Origin: Actinomycetes bacterium
Lineage (GTDB): Bacteria; Actinomycetota; CALGFH01
DNA length: 64,000 bases
Assembly: GCA_036000965.1 (NCBI GenBank)
Contig: DASYUT010000188.1
Location: forward strand, 1-64,000
Direction: 5' to 3'
Under the pieces are notes generated by a model, which did no database searches, had not been told where the DNA came from, and was given only the letters and a program-made list of their open reading frames with translations. A program made the position numbers and the translations under genes. Positions 54,461-62,950 of this stretch are shown one piece after another. How positions within the stretch are numbered: the stretch's first letter is position 1; each line of letters begins with the position of its first letter.

Positions 54461-56101
54461 TCAGCGGGCGGAGGGGCCGCGCAGGCCGAGCGGGGGCTGC
54501 CGGCGGGCCGGCCCGCCCGTGACCTGGTCCGCCGGCGGCGCCGGCAGCAGCTCCGGGGGGACCTCGACCGGGGCCGGGGTGAAGGCGGTGCCGCCCTCCG
54601 GGAGCAGCTCGCGGTCGACCGAGAACGACGACTCGAGCGCGCCCACGGTGATGCGGTCCACCGCGACCGGCCGACGGGTCCCCGGGTCGAAGTGGATGAC
54701 CTGGGCGGTGTAGGGCACCGGCTCCTTGGCCCGCAGCCCGTCCGGGCCGGCGCCCCCCACCGTCCCGGTGGTGAGCGTCCGGGTGCCGTTCACCAGCGAG
54801 GTTCGGAAGGCGTGGAGGTGCCCGTCGAGCACGGTGGCGACGTGGCCGAGGGCGTAGGTGGCCAGCCTCGGGTCGTGGACGAGCAGGACGTCGGGCCGCT
54901 CGGCGAGGCCGTCCAGGGCGGCGCCCACGACGACGCTGCGCTGCTCCTTGAGGCGGTCGAAGGCCGGGACCCGGTACCCCTGGCCGGGTGAGAACACGGG
55001 GTCGGCGACCCCGTAGAAGCGGATGCCGGCCACCTCGGTGGCCGAGGAGTCCAGCACCCGGGCGTTGGGGTTGGCGGCGACCGCCTTGACCATGGCGGCG
55101 TTGTCGTGGTTGCCCTTGACGAACAGGTAGGGGACCTTGAACTCCCGGACCCGGCGGGTGACGCTCCGCTCCGGGGGCAGGCCCCAGGTGCCCATGTCGC
55201 CGGTGTCGACCACCGCCTGGACGTCGAACTTGGTCGCGAGCTGCTGGGCGAGGTCGAAGCCGGCGGGGTTCAGGTGGACGTCGGCGACGTGCAGCACCCG
55301 CACGGTGGCGCCGCCGAGCACCGGTACCGGCTTGCCGAGCGCGTCGTAGGCGCGGTTGAGGTTCTCGCTGATCCGGGCCATCTCCTCGCGCAGGGTGCGC
55401 AGGCGGTCCAGCCCGGTCCGGGCGTCGCCGATGAGCGCGGGCGCGTACTCCAGCGCGCCTTCGTAGCGGGGCGCCCGGAACGCGCCGATGTCGTAGGTGG
55501 CCAGCGCCGGGACGAGCAGCGCGGCCGTGGCCAGGGCGCCGCCCAGCCCGCAGCGGAGCAGCCGCGCGCGGGTACGGCGGGCGTACAGCAGGGTGGCGGC
55601 CACCCCGCCGAGCAGGCCGAGCAGGCAGAGGCGGACGACGAACTGGCGGGCAGCCCGCCTGGCCTCCTGCTCGAGCGGGAGCAGCGCCGCGGAGAGGCTG
55701 GGACGGCGCAGCCCGCCGGCGGGCGCGTCGTCGTCCAGCTCGTCACGCAGGGCGGGGACGTCGACGTCGTCCAGGGTGGCCCGGAACTGGACCAGGCCCA
55801 GGTGGGTTCGGGCCGACACCGACCCGAACGGCGGCACGGCAAGCCGGCTCGAGCCGCTCAGGGCGGGGTGGACCGACAGGCGCACGGTGGCCGGGCCGAC
55901 CCGGGCGTCCTGCCTGCCGAGCAGGGTGACGAGCAGCAGGGCGCCGACCGCGCCGACGCCAAGCGGCAGCGCCCAGGGCGCGAGCGCCCGCGCCACCCGG
56001 ACGACCCCCCGGCGGGCGGCCAGCACGGCCTGGGCCGGCCGGGCGCGGTGGGCGGGGCCGGCCGGCGGAGCGTCTGGTCGAGCGCCTCGCCGGGGTTGCA
56101 T
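54461..56101 (-). CDS. Membrane-anchored metallophosphoesterase
   Basis: The 546-residue protein has one helix near residues 42-62, an extracytoplasmic region with VRLSVHPALSGSSRLAVPP, two further helices near 155-205, then a calcineurin-like phosphoesterase domain. The metal-binding motifs are all present: ADVHLN, VVDTGDMG, VKGNHDNAAMV, LLVHDPR and LDGHLHAFRTS. A Pro-rich tail follows. The substrate is unknown. It is read in the same direction as the wall cluster but ends upstream of the mraZ promoter and follows the HNH gene by 16 bases. A role on a phosphorylated lipid or nucleotide at the membrane is a guess from topology. Confidence 0.85.
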   Translation of the reverse strand: MQPRRGARPDAPPAGPAHRARPAQAVLAARRGVVRVARALAPWALPLGVGAVGALLLVTLLGRQDARVGPATVRLSVHPALSGSSRLAVPPFGSVSARTHLGLVQFRATLDDVDVPALRDELDDDAPAGGLRRPSLSAALLPLEQEARRAARQFVVRLCLLGLLGGVAATLLYARRTRARLLRCGLGGALATAALLVPALATYDIGAFRAPRYEGALEYAPALIGDARTGLDRLRTLREEMARISENLNRAYDALGKPVPVLGGATVRVLHVADVHLNPAGFDLAQQLATKFDVQAVVDTGDMGTWGLPPERSVTRRVREFKVPYLFVKGNHDNAAMVKAVAANPNARVLDSSATEVAGIRFYGVADPVFSPGQGYRVPAFDRLKEQRSVVVGAALDGLAERPDVLLVHDPRLATYALGHVATVLDGHLHAFRTSLVNGTRTLTTGTVGGAGPDGLRAKEPVPYTAQVIHFDPGTRRPVAVDRITVGALESSFSVDRELLPEGGTAFTPAPVEVPPELLPAPPADQVTGGPARRQPPLGLRGPSAR

Positions 56102-56117
56102 CTGGATCGGGCGCGGG

Positions 56118-56633
56118 TCAGGCGGGCAGGGCCGCGTCCGGCTCCAGGCCGAGGTAGGGCGCCCACCCGGGGTCGATGTGGCCGACCGCGATCACGATCC
56201 AGAGCGTCTCCCTGGGCGCTCGTGGCTCGCGGCGCAGGCGGAAGCCGGCCTCGTGGGGCAGGCGGTCCTCCTTGCGGCTGTTGCAGCGCCGGCAGGCGGC
56301 CACGACGTTCTCCCAGACGTGGAGGCCGCCGCGCGAGCGGGGGATGACGTGGTCGACGTTCTCGGCCCGGGCGCCGCAGTACTGGCAGGTGTAGTCGTCG
56401 CGCACGAACACCGCGCGCCGGGACAGGCCGGCCCGGGCCCGGAAGGGCACCTTCACCACGTAGCGGAGCCGGATCACGCTGGGGGCCTGGACGGCGATGG
56501 TGGCGCCCCGGACCAGCCTCGCCCCGGGCACGAGCACGTCGGCTTTCTCCTTGAGGACGAGCACGACCGCCCGGCGCACCGGCACGACACAGATCGGCTG
56601 GTACGAGGCGTTCAAGACGAGTGCTCGCTCCAT
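56118..56633 (-). CDS. HNH nuclease family protein
   Basis: This 171-residue stand-alone HNH protein belongs to a family common in actinobacteria and cyanobacteria. The N-terminal part (ERALVLNASYQPICVVPVRRAVVLVL) is followed by the HNH module: CQYCGARAENVDHVIPRSRGG, then NVVAACRRCNSRKEDR. The two CxxC pairs bind zinc, and the His in VDHVIP is the likely catalytic base. GGAG lies six bases before the ATG. The cellular role is unknown; a restriction or homing role is not suggested by the context. Confidence 0.9.
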   Translation of the reverse strand: MERALVLNASYQPICVVPVRRAVVLVLKEKADVLVPGARLVRGATIAVQAPSVIRLRYVVKVPFRARAGLSRRAVFVRDDYTCQYCGARAENVDHVIPRSRGGLHVWENVVAACRRCNSRKEDRLPHEAGFRLRREPRAPRETLWIVIAVGHIDPGWAPYLGLEPDAALPA

Positions 56634-56671
56634 GTGCGCTCCCGCTCCGTACCGTGGTCACACCTGTCAGA

Positions 56672-56677
56672 AGTATA
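56672..56677 (-). promoter_or_regulatory. Candidate extended -10 element upstream of the HNH gene
   Basis: TATACT with an upstream TG (TGGTTATACT) on the minus strand, about 40 bases before the HNH start, in otherwise GC-rich DNA. No convincing -35 element is seen. Confidence 0.4.
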
Positions 56678-56879
56678 ACCAGTGCTCCGGCGGGCACCGC
56701 TCGCCTATTCGGCGCCGGGTGCTCGAGCAGCGCCCGGTAGCGCGCCTCGGCCCGCGGCCAGCTCCCGCTGGGCTCTGGCCCGCTCGGCCAGCTTCTGCTC
56801 GCTCGGTGGCACGCTCCCCCACGCCCCCCAACAGCGCCGGTGCCACGGCCGGGGTACTCGGCGGATGCGTCGACAGGCC

Positions 56880-57464
56880 CTAGTCCCTGCGGTCGACGTA
56901 GAGCGCGTGGTACCAGAGGTCGGCCAGGGTCTCCACGGTGAGGTCGCGGTCCAGGGGCTCGGCCCGCACGGCGCGCAGGAACATCGTCTGCTCGGCCATG
57001 GCGGCCAGCGCGGTCGCGGCGGTGTGGGCGTCGACGGGCCGGGTCAGCCCCTGGGACGCCGCCCGCTCGACGTTGCGGGCGATCCGGGCCACGAACTGGC
57101 GCCGCACCTCGTCGAGCACGCGCCCGAGCTCGGGGTCGCCCATGGACGCCTCGGTCCACAGGGCGATCAGGTCGGCGTCGGCGTCGTACAGGTCGGCCAG
57201 CCCCGACAGCACCGACTTGAGGCTGGCCCGTACGTCCCCCACGCCCCAGGGCCGCTCGGCCAGCGCGACCAGGGTGGCCGCGTTCTCGTGGATGAGGGCG
57301 GCCAGCGCGGCCCGCTTGTTCGGGAAGTAGGCGTAGAAGGTGCCGTGCCCCACCCCGGCCCGGCTCACGATGTCCTCCACCCTGGCCTTGCCGTAGCCAA
57401 GGTCGGCGAAGGCCTGCCTGGCGGCGGCCAGCAGCTTCGCTCTGGTCTCGGGAGCGCTCGGCAT
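56880..57464 (-). CDS. TetR/AcrR family transcriptional regulator
   Basis: The 194-residue protein has the N-terminal TetR helix-turn-helix (ETRAKLLAAARQAFADLGYGKARVEDIVSRAGVGHGTFYAYFPNKRAALAAL region), followed by an all-helical ligand domain (DADLIALWTEASMGDPELGRVLDEVR, TALAAMAEQTMFLRAV). The ligand is unknown. It is divergent from the moxR gene with an 84-base intergenic region that contains the palindrome GGATATCC, a candidate binding site. Control of the moxR-DUF58-transglutaminase genes is inferred from that layout. Confidence 0.93.
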   Translation of the reverse strand: MPSAPETRAKLLAAARQAFADLGYGKARVEDIVSRAGVGHGTFYAYFPNKRAALAALIHENAATLVALAERPWGVGDVRASLKSVLSGLADLYDADADLIALWTEASMGDPELGRVLDEVRRQFVARIARNVERAASQGLTRPVDAHTAATALAAMAEQTMFLRAVRAEPLDRDLTVETLADLWYHALYVDRRD

Positions 57465-57475
57465 CTCGAGCGAAA

Positions 57476-57513
57476 GGATATCCGACTCGTAACCGGCGAA
57501 GCCCTTCTACAAT
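57476..57513. promoter_or_regulatory. Divergent regulatory region between the TetR gene and moxR
   Basis: GGATATCC at 57476-57483 is a perfect palindrome 12 bases before the TetR start. TACAAT at 57508-57513 is a -10 candidate for moxR. The region is too short for much else. Binding by the neighbouring TetR protein is an inference. Confidence 0.4.
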
Positions 57514-57548
57514 CGAGTCCTCGAACGCAGCGGAAAGGAGCCGGGCCG

Positions 57549-58532
<984 letters not shown>

Positions 58533-58536
58533 GCCG

Positions 58537-59826
58537 ATGGGCTGGCGGACCTTCACCCCGCGGGCGTTCGGGTTCGCCGCCGCCGCGCTCGCCCTGTGGA
58601 TCGCGGGGCTGCTCACCGGCGTGCCCGAGCTGTTCATGCTCGCCCTCGGCGCGCTCGTGCTGCCGCTCGGGGCCTGGCTGGTCATCCGGTTCGGCAACTA
58701 CCGCCTGGCCTCGGCCCGCTCGGTCCGGCCGCTGCGGACCACCGTGGGCGGCCGCATCGCGGTCACCGTGCGGCTCGACAACCCGAGCCGGCTCGAGACC
58801 GGGGTGCTCCTGCTCGAGGACCACCTCCCCTACCAGTTCGGGCCGGCCGCCCGGTTCGTGGTGCCCGGCGTCGGCGGCGGCGCCCGGGAGACCCTGAGCT
58901 ACGAGCTGACCGCGCTCGCCCGGGGGCGGTACGTGATCGGCCCGCTGTCGCTGCGCCTGCTCGACCCGTTCGGGCTGGCCCAGGCCACCAGCGAGCTGGC
59001 GGGCACCTCCGAGGTGATCGTCCACCCCCGGGTCGAGCCGCTCTCCCCGCCGGGCCTGGGCGGGGACTTCGCCAGCGCGTCGGCCGCCCGGGTCCGCCGC
59101 CTGTTCACCCGGGGCGAGGAGTTCTACACCACCCGGGAGTACCGCGACGGCGACGACCTGCGCAAGGTCCACTGGCGCTCCTCGGCCAAGCGCGGCGAGC
59201 TGATGATCCGCCAGGAGGAGCAGCCCTGGCGGGCGCGCGCCCAGCTCGCGGTCGACCTGCGCCGCTCCGCCCACAGGGGCCAGGGCGAGCATGCCTCGTT
59301 CGAGCGGGCGGTGTCGGCGGCGGCCTCGATGGCCGTGCGGCTGGCCCGCTCCGGCTACGAGCTGGCCCTGCTCACCGACGACGGCCACCAGGTCCGCCCG
59401 CCGGCAGGGACCGACCAGGCCATGGCCATCCTCGACTTCCTCGCCACGGTGGAGCCGAGCGGCGGGCGCTCCCTGGTGCCCATGGCCGACCAGCTCGCCC
59501 GCCTGTCCGGTGAGGGCCTGCTGCTCGCGGTCCTCACCGTGCCCACCCCCGAGGAGGCGGCCACCCTGGCCCGCTGCCGCCTCGGCTTCGGCGGGGCCAT
59601 GGGCCTGCTGCTGCGGCCCGACAGCTGGCTCGGGCTGGCCGCCCGGGACGTGGCCGCGGCCGACGCGCGCGGGGCGGGCGCCGCGTTGATGCTCGAGCGG
59701 GCGGGCTGGCGCACCGCGACGATGATCCGTACCGACCGACTGGAAGAGCCATGGCAACGCCTGATCGCACCGCTGGGGCGCGCAGCACCGACCTCGCCCA
59801 GGCGCTCGCGCTCGCCGGCCTCCTGA
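58537..59826 (+). CDS. DUF58 domain protein (VWA-like)
   Basis: The 429-residue protein has two N-terminal helices ([37 protein letters not shown]), a beta-rich middle part, and the DUF58 signature [34 protein letters not shown]. It then has a VWA-like fold with [10 protein letters not shown] in place of a full DxSxS metal motif. The ATG lies four bases after the moxR stop. DUF58 proteins are the standard partners of MoxR ATPases. Its last 76 bases overlap the transglutaminase gene in another frame. Confidence 0.93.
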   Translation: MGWRTFTPRAFGFAAAALALWIAGLLTGVPELFMLALGALVLPLGAWLVIRFGNYRLASARSVRPLRTTVGGRIAVTVRLDNPSRLETGVLLLEDHLPYQFGPAARFVVPGVGGGARETLSYELTALARGRYVIGPLSLRLLDPFGLAQATSELAGTSEVIVHPRVEPLSPPGLGGDFASASAARVRRLFTRGEEFYTTREYRDGDDLRKVHWRSSAKRGELMIRQEEQPWRARAQLAVDLRRSAHRGQGEHASFERAVSAAASMAVRLARSGYELALLTDDGHQVRPPAGTDQAMAILDFLATVEPSGGRSLVPMADQLARLSGEGLLLAVLTVPTPEEAATLARCRLGFGGAMGLLLRPDSWLGLAARDVAAADARGAGAALMLERAGWRTATMIRTDRLEEPWQRLIAPLGRAAPTSPRRSRSPAS

Positions 59827-62096
59827 CCGGCGCGTCGCTGTCGCTGGGCCGCATCTACGCCAGCAACGCCTGGTGGCTGCCGACCTGGCTGACGATCGTG
59901 TCCGCCCTCGGCCTGGCCGCCCTGCTCCGCCGGGCCGGCGCCGGCCAGGCCGTCTCCCTGCTGGCCATGCTGACCGGGTTCTTCGTGGTGGCCGGTGTGC
60001 TGCTCTTCCCCGACACGCTGTTCGTGGTCGTGCCGACGCTGGCCACCTGGCATGCGATGACCGACGCGACCAGGGTCGCCATGCAGGGCGTGGTCGACCA
60101 GGCGGCGCCCGTGGTCGTCACCCGGGAGTTCCTGCTGCTCACCTGCGCGGGCGCCTGGGCGGTGGCCACCTCCGCGGACGGCCTGACCTTCCGGGCCAGG
60201 CAGCCGCTGCTCGCCCTGGTCCCGGCCCTCGGCCTGTTCGTGTTCCCCGCGATCGTGCGCAACTCGAGCCCGGCCTGGTACACGCTGTGGTTCCTGCTCG
60301 GCGCGGCCGGCGTGCTGCTCACCGAGGGCCGGGCCCGGCTCGCGACCTGGGGGCTCTGGGTGTCGAACCCACGCAGCCGCCCGGCCAGCGGCTGGCGCCT
60401 GCCGACCACCCCGGCCGCCAACACCGCGCGGTGGCTCGCGGTCGGCGCCGGCGTGATCGCGCTGGCCGTCCCCTGGGTCCTGCCCGGCTACGGCCGGGAG
60501 CCGCTGCTGGACTACCGCACCGGCGTCGACGCCGAGGGGCCGGTGTCCATCAACCCGTTCGTGTCCCTGCGCACCCGGCTGCGGGCCAGCCGGGAGGAGA
60601 CGATGTTCACGGTCAGGTCCGTCGAGGGGACCTACTGGCGCCTGGTCACCCTCGACCAGTTCGACGGGACGACGTGGCGGACGTCGGGCCGGGCCGACGA
60701 CGTGCTCCCGTTCACTCCGGGCGTGTCCGACCTCGACCAGGACCCCCGGGCCCCGGCCAGGGAGCTGACCCAGAAGTTCGAGATCGAGCAGCTCTCGGGC
60801 CGGGGGGACGGGTTCCTGCCCGCCGCCGTCGTGCCGGTCGCGGTGCTGCGTGCCGGCCAGCCGATCCTGCGCAACACCGTGAACCGGAGCCTGACCACCA
60901 AGCGGCGCTTCCGGCAGGGCTTCAAGTACGAGGTGAGGTCGAGGATCCTGCTGCCCGAGGCCAAGGACCTCGAACGGCCCCAGAGGTACAAGGACACCCC
61001 GGGCGAGGGCTACACCGAGATCGAGAACCTGAGCCAGCGGGTCAACGACCAGGCGCACGAACTGACCGACGGGAAGCCGAGCGCCTACCAGAAGGCCCTG
61101 GCCCTGCAGGACTACCTGCGGAGCCGCAACTTCAAGTACGACCTGACCGTGCCGGAGCTGACCTCCGGCCAGGACCAGCTCACCAGGTTCCTGTTCGACG
61201 TGAAGCGCGGGTACTGCGAGCAGTTCGCCTCGGCCATGGCGGCGATGGCCCGCGCTGTCGGCCTCCCCGCCCGGGTCGCGATCGGCTTCACCCCGGGCCG
61301 GCAGGTGGGCGACAAGTGGGAGGTGACCACCCGCGACGCCCACGCCTGGCCGGAGATCTACTTCAACGAGGTGGGCTGGGTCCGGTTCGAGCCGACCCCG
61401 CGGAGCGACCAGGTCGAGGTGCCCGCCTACACCACCCCGGCCGGCCGGCAGATCGCGAGCGCGCCGACCACCATCCTGGTCCCCGGGGCGACCACGGCGA
61501 CCACCAGCGCCGACCGCCTGAACCCGGGCCAGCGCAACGAGCTCGAGGAGCGACGGAACGCGGCACTCGGCGGGCGCCGGCGCAGCCCGGGGCTGCTCGA
61601 GCGCCGCGCGGTGCGGGTCCCGCTCGCCGTGCTCCTGCTCGTGCTGCTGGTGCCGTCGGTCAAGGCGGTCCGCAACCTGGTGGCCAGGCGGCGGGCGGGT
61701 CACCAGCCCAGGGACGCGGTGGCCGAGTCGTACGCCGAGGTGACCGCCTGGACCGGCGACGCCGGCATCGGCCGGCGGCCGGCGGAGACTCCGAGCGCCT
61801 ACGCCAGCCGGGTCGCGGCCGCCTACGGCCCCGACGCCGAGCCGCTGGTGGAGCTCACCGGGCTGTACGTGACCGCGGAGTACGCCGCAAGACCGGCCAC
61901 CGGCCCGGACCAGGCGCACCAGGCCCGGCGCCTGGCCAGGGCGGCCCGCTCCCGGCTGGCCGCGCGGCTGGGCTGGAACCGCCGGCTGATCGCCGCCCTG
62001 AGCCCGCGGAGCCTGTTCGCGCCGAGGCCGATCATGCCCCGCCCGCCAGCGTCCCCACGCGACAGCGAGCGCAGGGACCTCGCTGTGCGGCGCTGA
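59751..62096 (+). CDS. TgpA-like membrane transglutaminase
   Basis: The 781-residue protein has about six N-terminal helices in the first 250 residues, an extracytoplasmic transglutaminase domain, one more helix (VPLAVLLLVLLVPSVKAV) and a cytoplasmic DUF4129-like tail. The catalytic Cys is in KRGYCEQFASAMAAMARA (about residue 488) and the His in TRDAHAWPEIYF (about 530). The third position is VRFEPTPR, with Glu where many relatives have Asp. GGAAGAG five bases before the ATG supports the start, which lies 76 bases inside the DUF58 gene. It is the usual third member of the MoxR-DUF58 group. Confidence 0.94.
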   Translation: MATPDRTAGARSTDLAQALALAGLLTGASLSLGRIYASNAWWLPTWLTIVSALGLAALLRRAGAGQAVSLLAMLTGFFVVAGVLLFPDTLFVVVPTLATWHAMTDATRVAMQGVVDQAAPVVVTREFLLLTCAGAWAVATSADGLTFRARQPLLALVPALGLFVFPAIVRNSSPAWYTLWFLLGAAGVLLTEGRARLATWGLWVSNPRSRPASGWRLPTTPAANTARWLAVGAGVIALAVPWVLPGYGREPLLDYRTGVDAEGPVSINPFVSLRTRLRASREETMFTVRSVEGTYWRLVTLDQFDGTTWRTSGRADDVLPFTPGVSDLDQDPRAPARELTQKFEIEQLSGRGDGFLPAAVVPVAVLRAGQPILRNTVNRSLTTKRRFRQGFKYEVRSRILLPEAKDLERPQRYKDTPGEGYTEIENLSQRVNDQAHELTDGKPSAYQKALALQDYLRSRNFKYDLTVPELTSGQDQLTRFLFDVKRGYCEQFASAMAAMARAVGLPARVAIGFTPGRQVGDKWEVTTRDAHAWPEIYFNEVGWVRFEPTPRSDQVEVPAYTTPAGRQIASAPTTILVPGATTATTSADRLNPGQRNELEERRNAALGGRRRSPGLLERRAVRVPLAVLLLVLLVPSVKAVRNLVARRRAGHQPRDAVAESYAEVTAWTGDAGIGRRPAETPSAYASRVAAAYGPDAEPLVELTGLYVTAEYAARPATGPDQAHQARRLARAARSRLAARLGWNRRLIAALSPRSLFAPRPIMPRPPASPRDSERRDLAVRR

Positions 62097-62111
62097 GCGG
62101 CCAGGGCGGGA

Positions 62112-62528
62112 TCAGGGCTGCGGCGGCCCGCCGCGCTCGTCCCAGCGCTGGCGCCAACGCTCGGTGAGCCGGCCCCACCGCGACTCGACGCTGCGGCCGG
62201 GCGAGCGCCGTTTGGGCGGCGGCGCCGCCGGGGTGGGCGGGCTGGCCGGGGCACGGTCGACCGCGGACCGGCGCCGGAGGGTTCGTACGAACTCGGCGAT
62301 GGCCAGCAGCATGATCACGAACCCGGCGACCCCGAGCCCGGTGTTCTTGGCGAAGCCCGCCACGAGCACGACCAGGCCGACGAGGAAGCCGAGGGCGGCC
62401 AGCTTCAGCCGCCGTGACAGGTGGGCCCGGAACGTCGAGCCCACCTGGTGGGCGAACTTGGGGTCTTCCTCGAGCAGGCGCCGCTCGATCTCGGCCAGGA
62501 TGCGCTGCTCGTGTTCGGACAGGGGCAT
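62112..62528 (-). CDS. DUF3040 membrane protein
   Basis: The 138-residue protein opens with the DUF3040 signature PLSEHEQRILAEIERRLLEEDPKFAHQV, followed by two helices (LKLAALGFLVGLVVLVAGFA and LGVAGFVIMLLAIAEFV) and a basic, Pro-rich tail. It is an actinobacterial family of unknown function. GGAG seven bases before the ATG and a promoter 42 bases upstream set the start. The frame is open further upstream through a tandem repeat, but nothing there supports translation. It converges with the transglutaminase gene. Confidence 0.93.
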   Translation of the reverse strand: MPLSEHEQRILAEIERRLLEEDPKFAHQVGSTFRAHLSRRLKLAALGFLVGLVVLVAGFAKNTGLGVAGFVIMLLAIAEFVRTLRRRSAVDRAPASPPTPAAPPPKRRSPGRSVESRWGRLTERWRQRWDERGGPPQP

Positions 62529-62569
62529 GTCGAGGCTCCGCCCGGACGTGGTCTTTGGTGACAAAAGCG

Positions 62570-62598
62570 AGTGTACCCGGGGGCCCGGTCGCCAACAA
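62570..62598 (-). promoter_or_regulatory. Promoter of the DUF3040 gene
   Basis: On the minus strand TTGTTG (62593-62598), a 17-base spacer and TACACT (62570-62575) lie about 42 bases before the DUF3040 start. The 18-bp repeat array begins about 22 bases farther upstream. Confidence 0.5.
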
Positions 62599-62620
62599 CA
62601 GCGGCACGCCAACAGATGGG

Positions 62621-62775
62621 TTGTCAGCTGCCAGGTGGTTGTCAGCTGCCAGGTGGTTGTCAGCTGCCAGGTGGCTGTCAGCTGCCAGGTGGCTGTCAGC
62701 TGCCAGATGGTTGTCAGCTGCCAGATGGTTGTCAGCTGCCAGGTGGTTGTCGGCTGCAGACGGTTGTCGGCTGCT
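62621..62775. repeat. 18-bp intergenic tandem repeat, seven units plus two degenerate
   Basis: Units of TTGTCAGCTGCCAGGTGG start at 62621, 62639, 62657, 62675, 62693, 62711 and 62729. They differ only at the first base (T or C) and at one G/A position. Two degenerate copies follow to about 62775. Each unit carries the palindrome CAGCTG, so sites repeat every 18 bases. The array lies between the dinB 3' end and the DUF3040 promoter. Confidence 0.97.
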
Positions 62776-62860
62776 CGTCGCATTTCCCCGTCAGGAGCCG
62801 GTGAACCGGGGCGACCGCCGCCCGGCGGACGTGGCCGGGGCCTCGGTGGTGGTCGGCGAG

Positions 62861-62950
62861 CCCGCTACCCGGGCCCCCGGGCTCGGCGGCCCCGCTACCC
62901 AGGTCCCCCGCCGGGCTCGGCGGCCCCGCTACCCAGGCTCCCCGCCGGGC
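62861..62950. repeat. Tandem copies of the dinB 3' end
   Basis: CCCGCTACCC recurs at 62861, 62891 and 62924, with flanks rich in GGGCTCGGCGG. The right-hand copy contains the dinB stop (TAG on the minus strand). The other two are downstream copies, each with its own TAG, 30 and 33 bases apart. Confidence 0.8.

Noticed and set aside
56118-56633. HNH gene as a homing endonuclease or defence nuclease
   Set aside because: It is a stand-alone member of a widespread chromosomal family, with no intron, intein, methyltransferase or defence partner nearby.
56705-56812. A 35-codon minus-strand frame (QKLAERARAQRELAAG) between the HNH and TetR genes
   Set aside because: It looks helical, and a second frame continues plausibly, hinting at a decayed gene. 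It is too short, and without start signals or homology it cannot be supported.
62621-62775. CRISPR array
   Set aside because: Units are contiguous with no spacers and no cas genes are nearby; this is a simple tandem repeat.
62529-62783. Extension of the DUF3040 protein through the 18-bp repeats (WQLTTT units)
   Set aside because: The frame is open, but a promoter and ribosome site lie downstream of the repeats, right before the conserved DUF3040 start.
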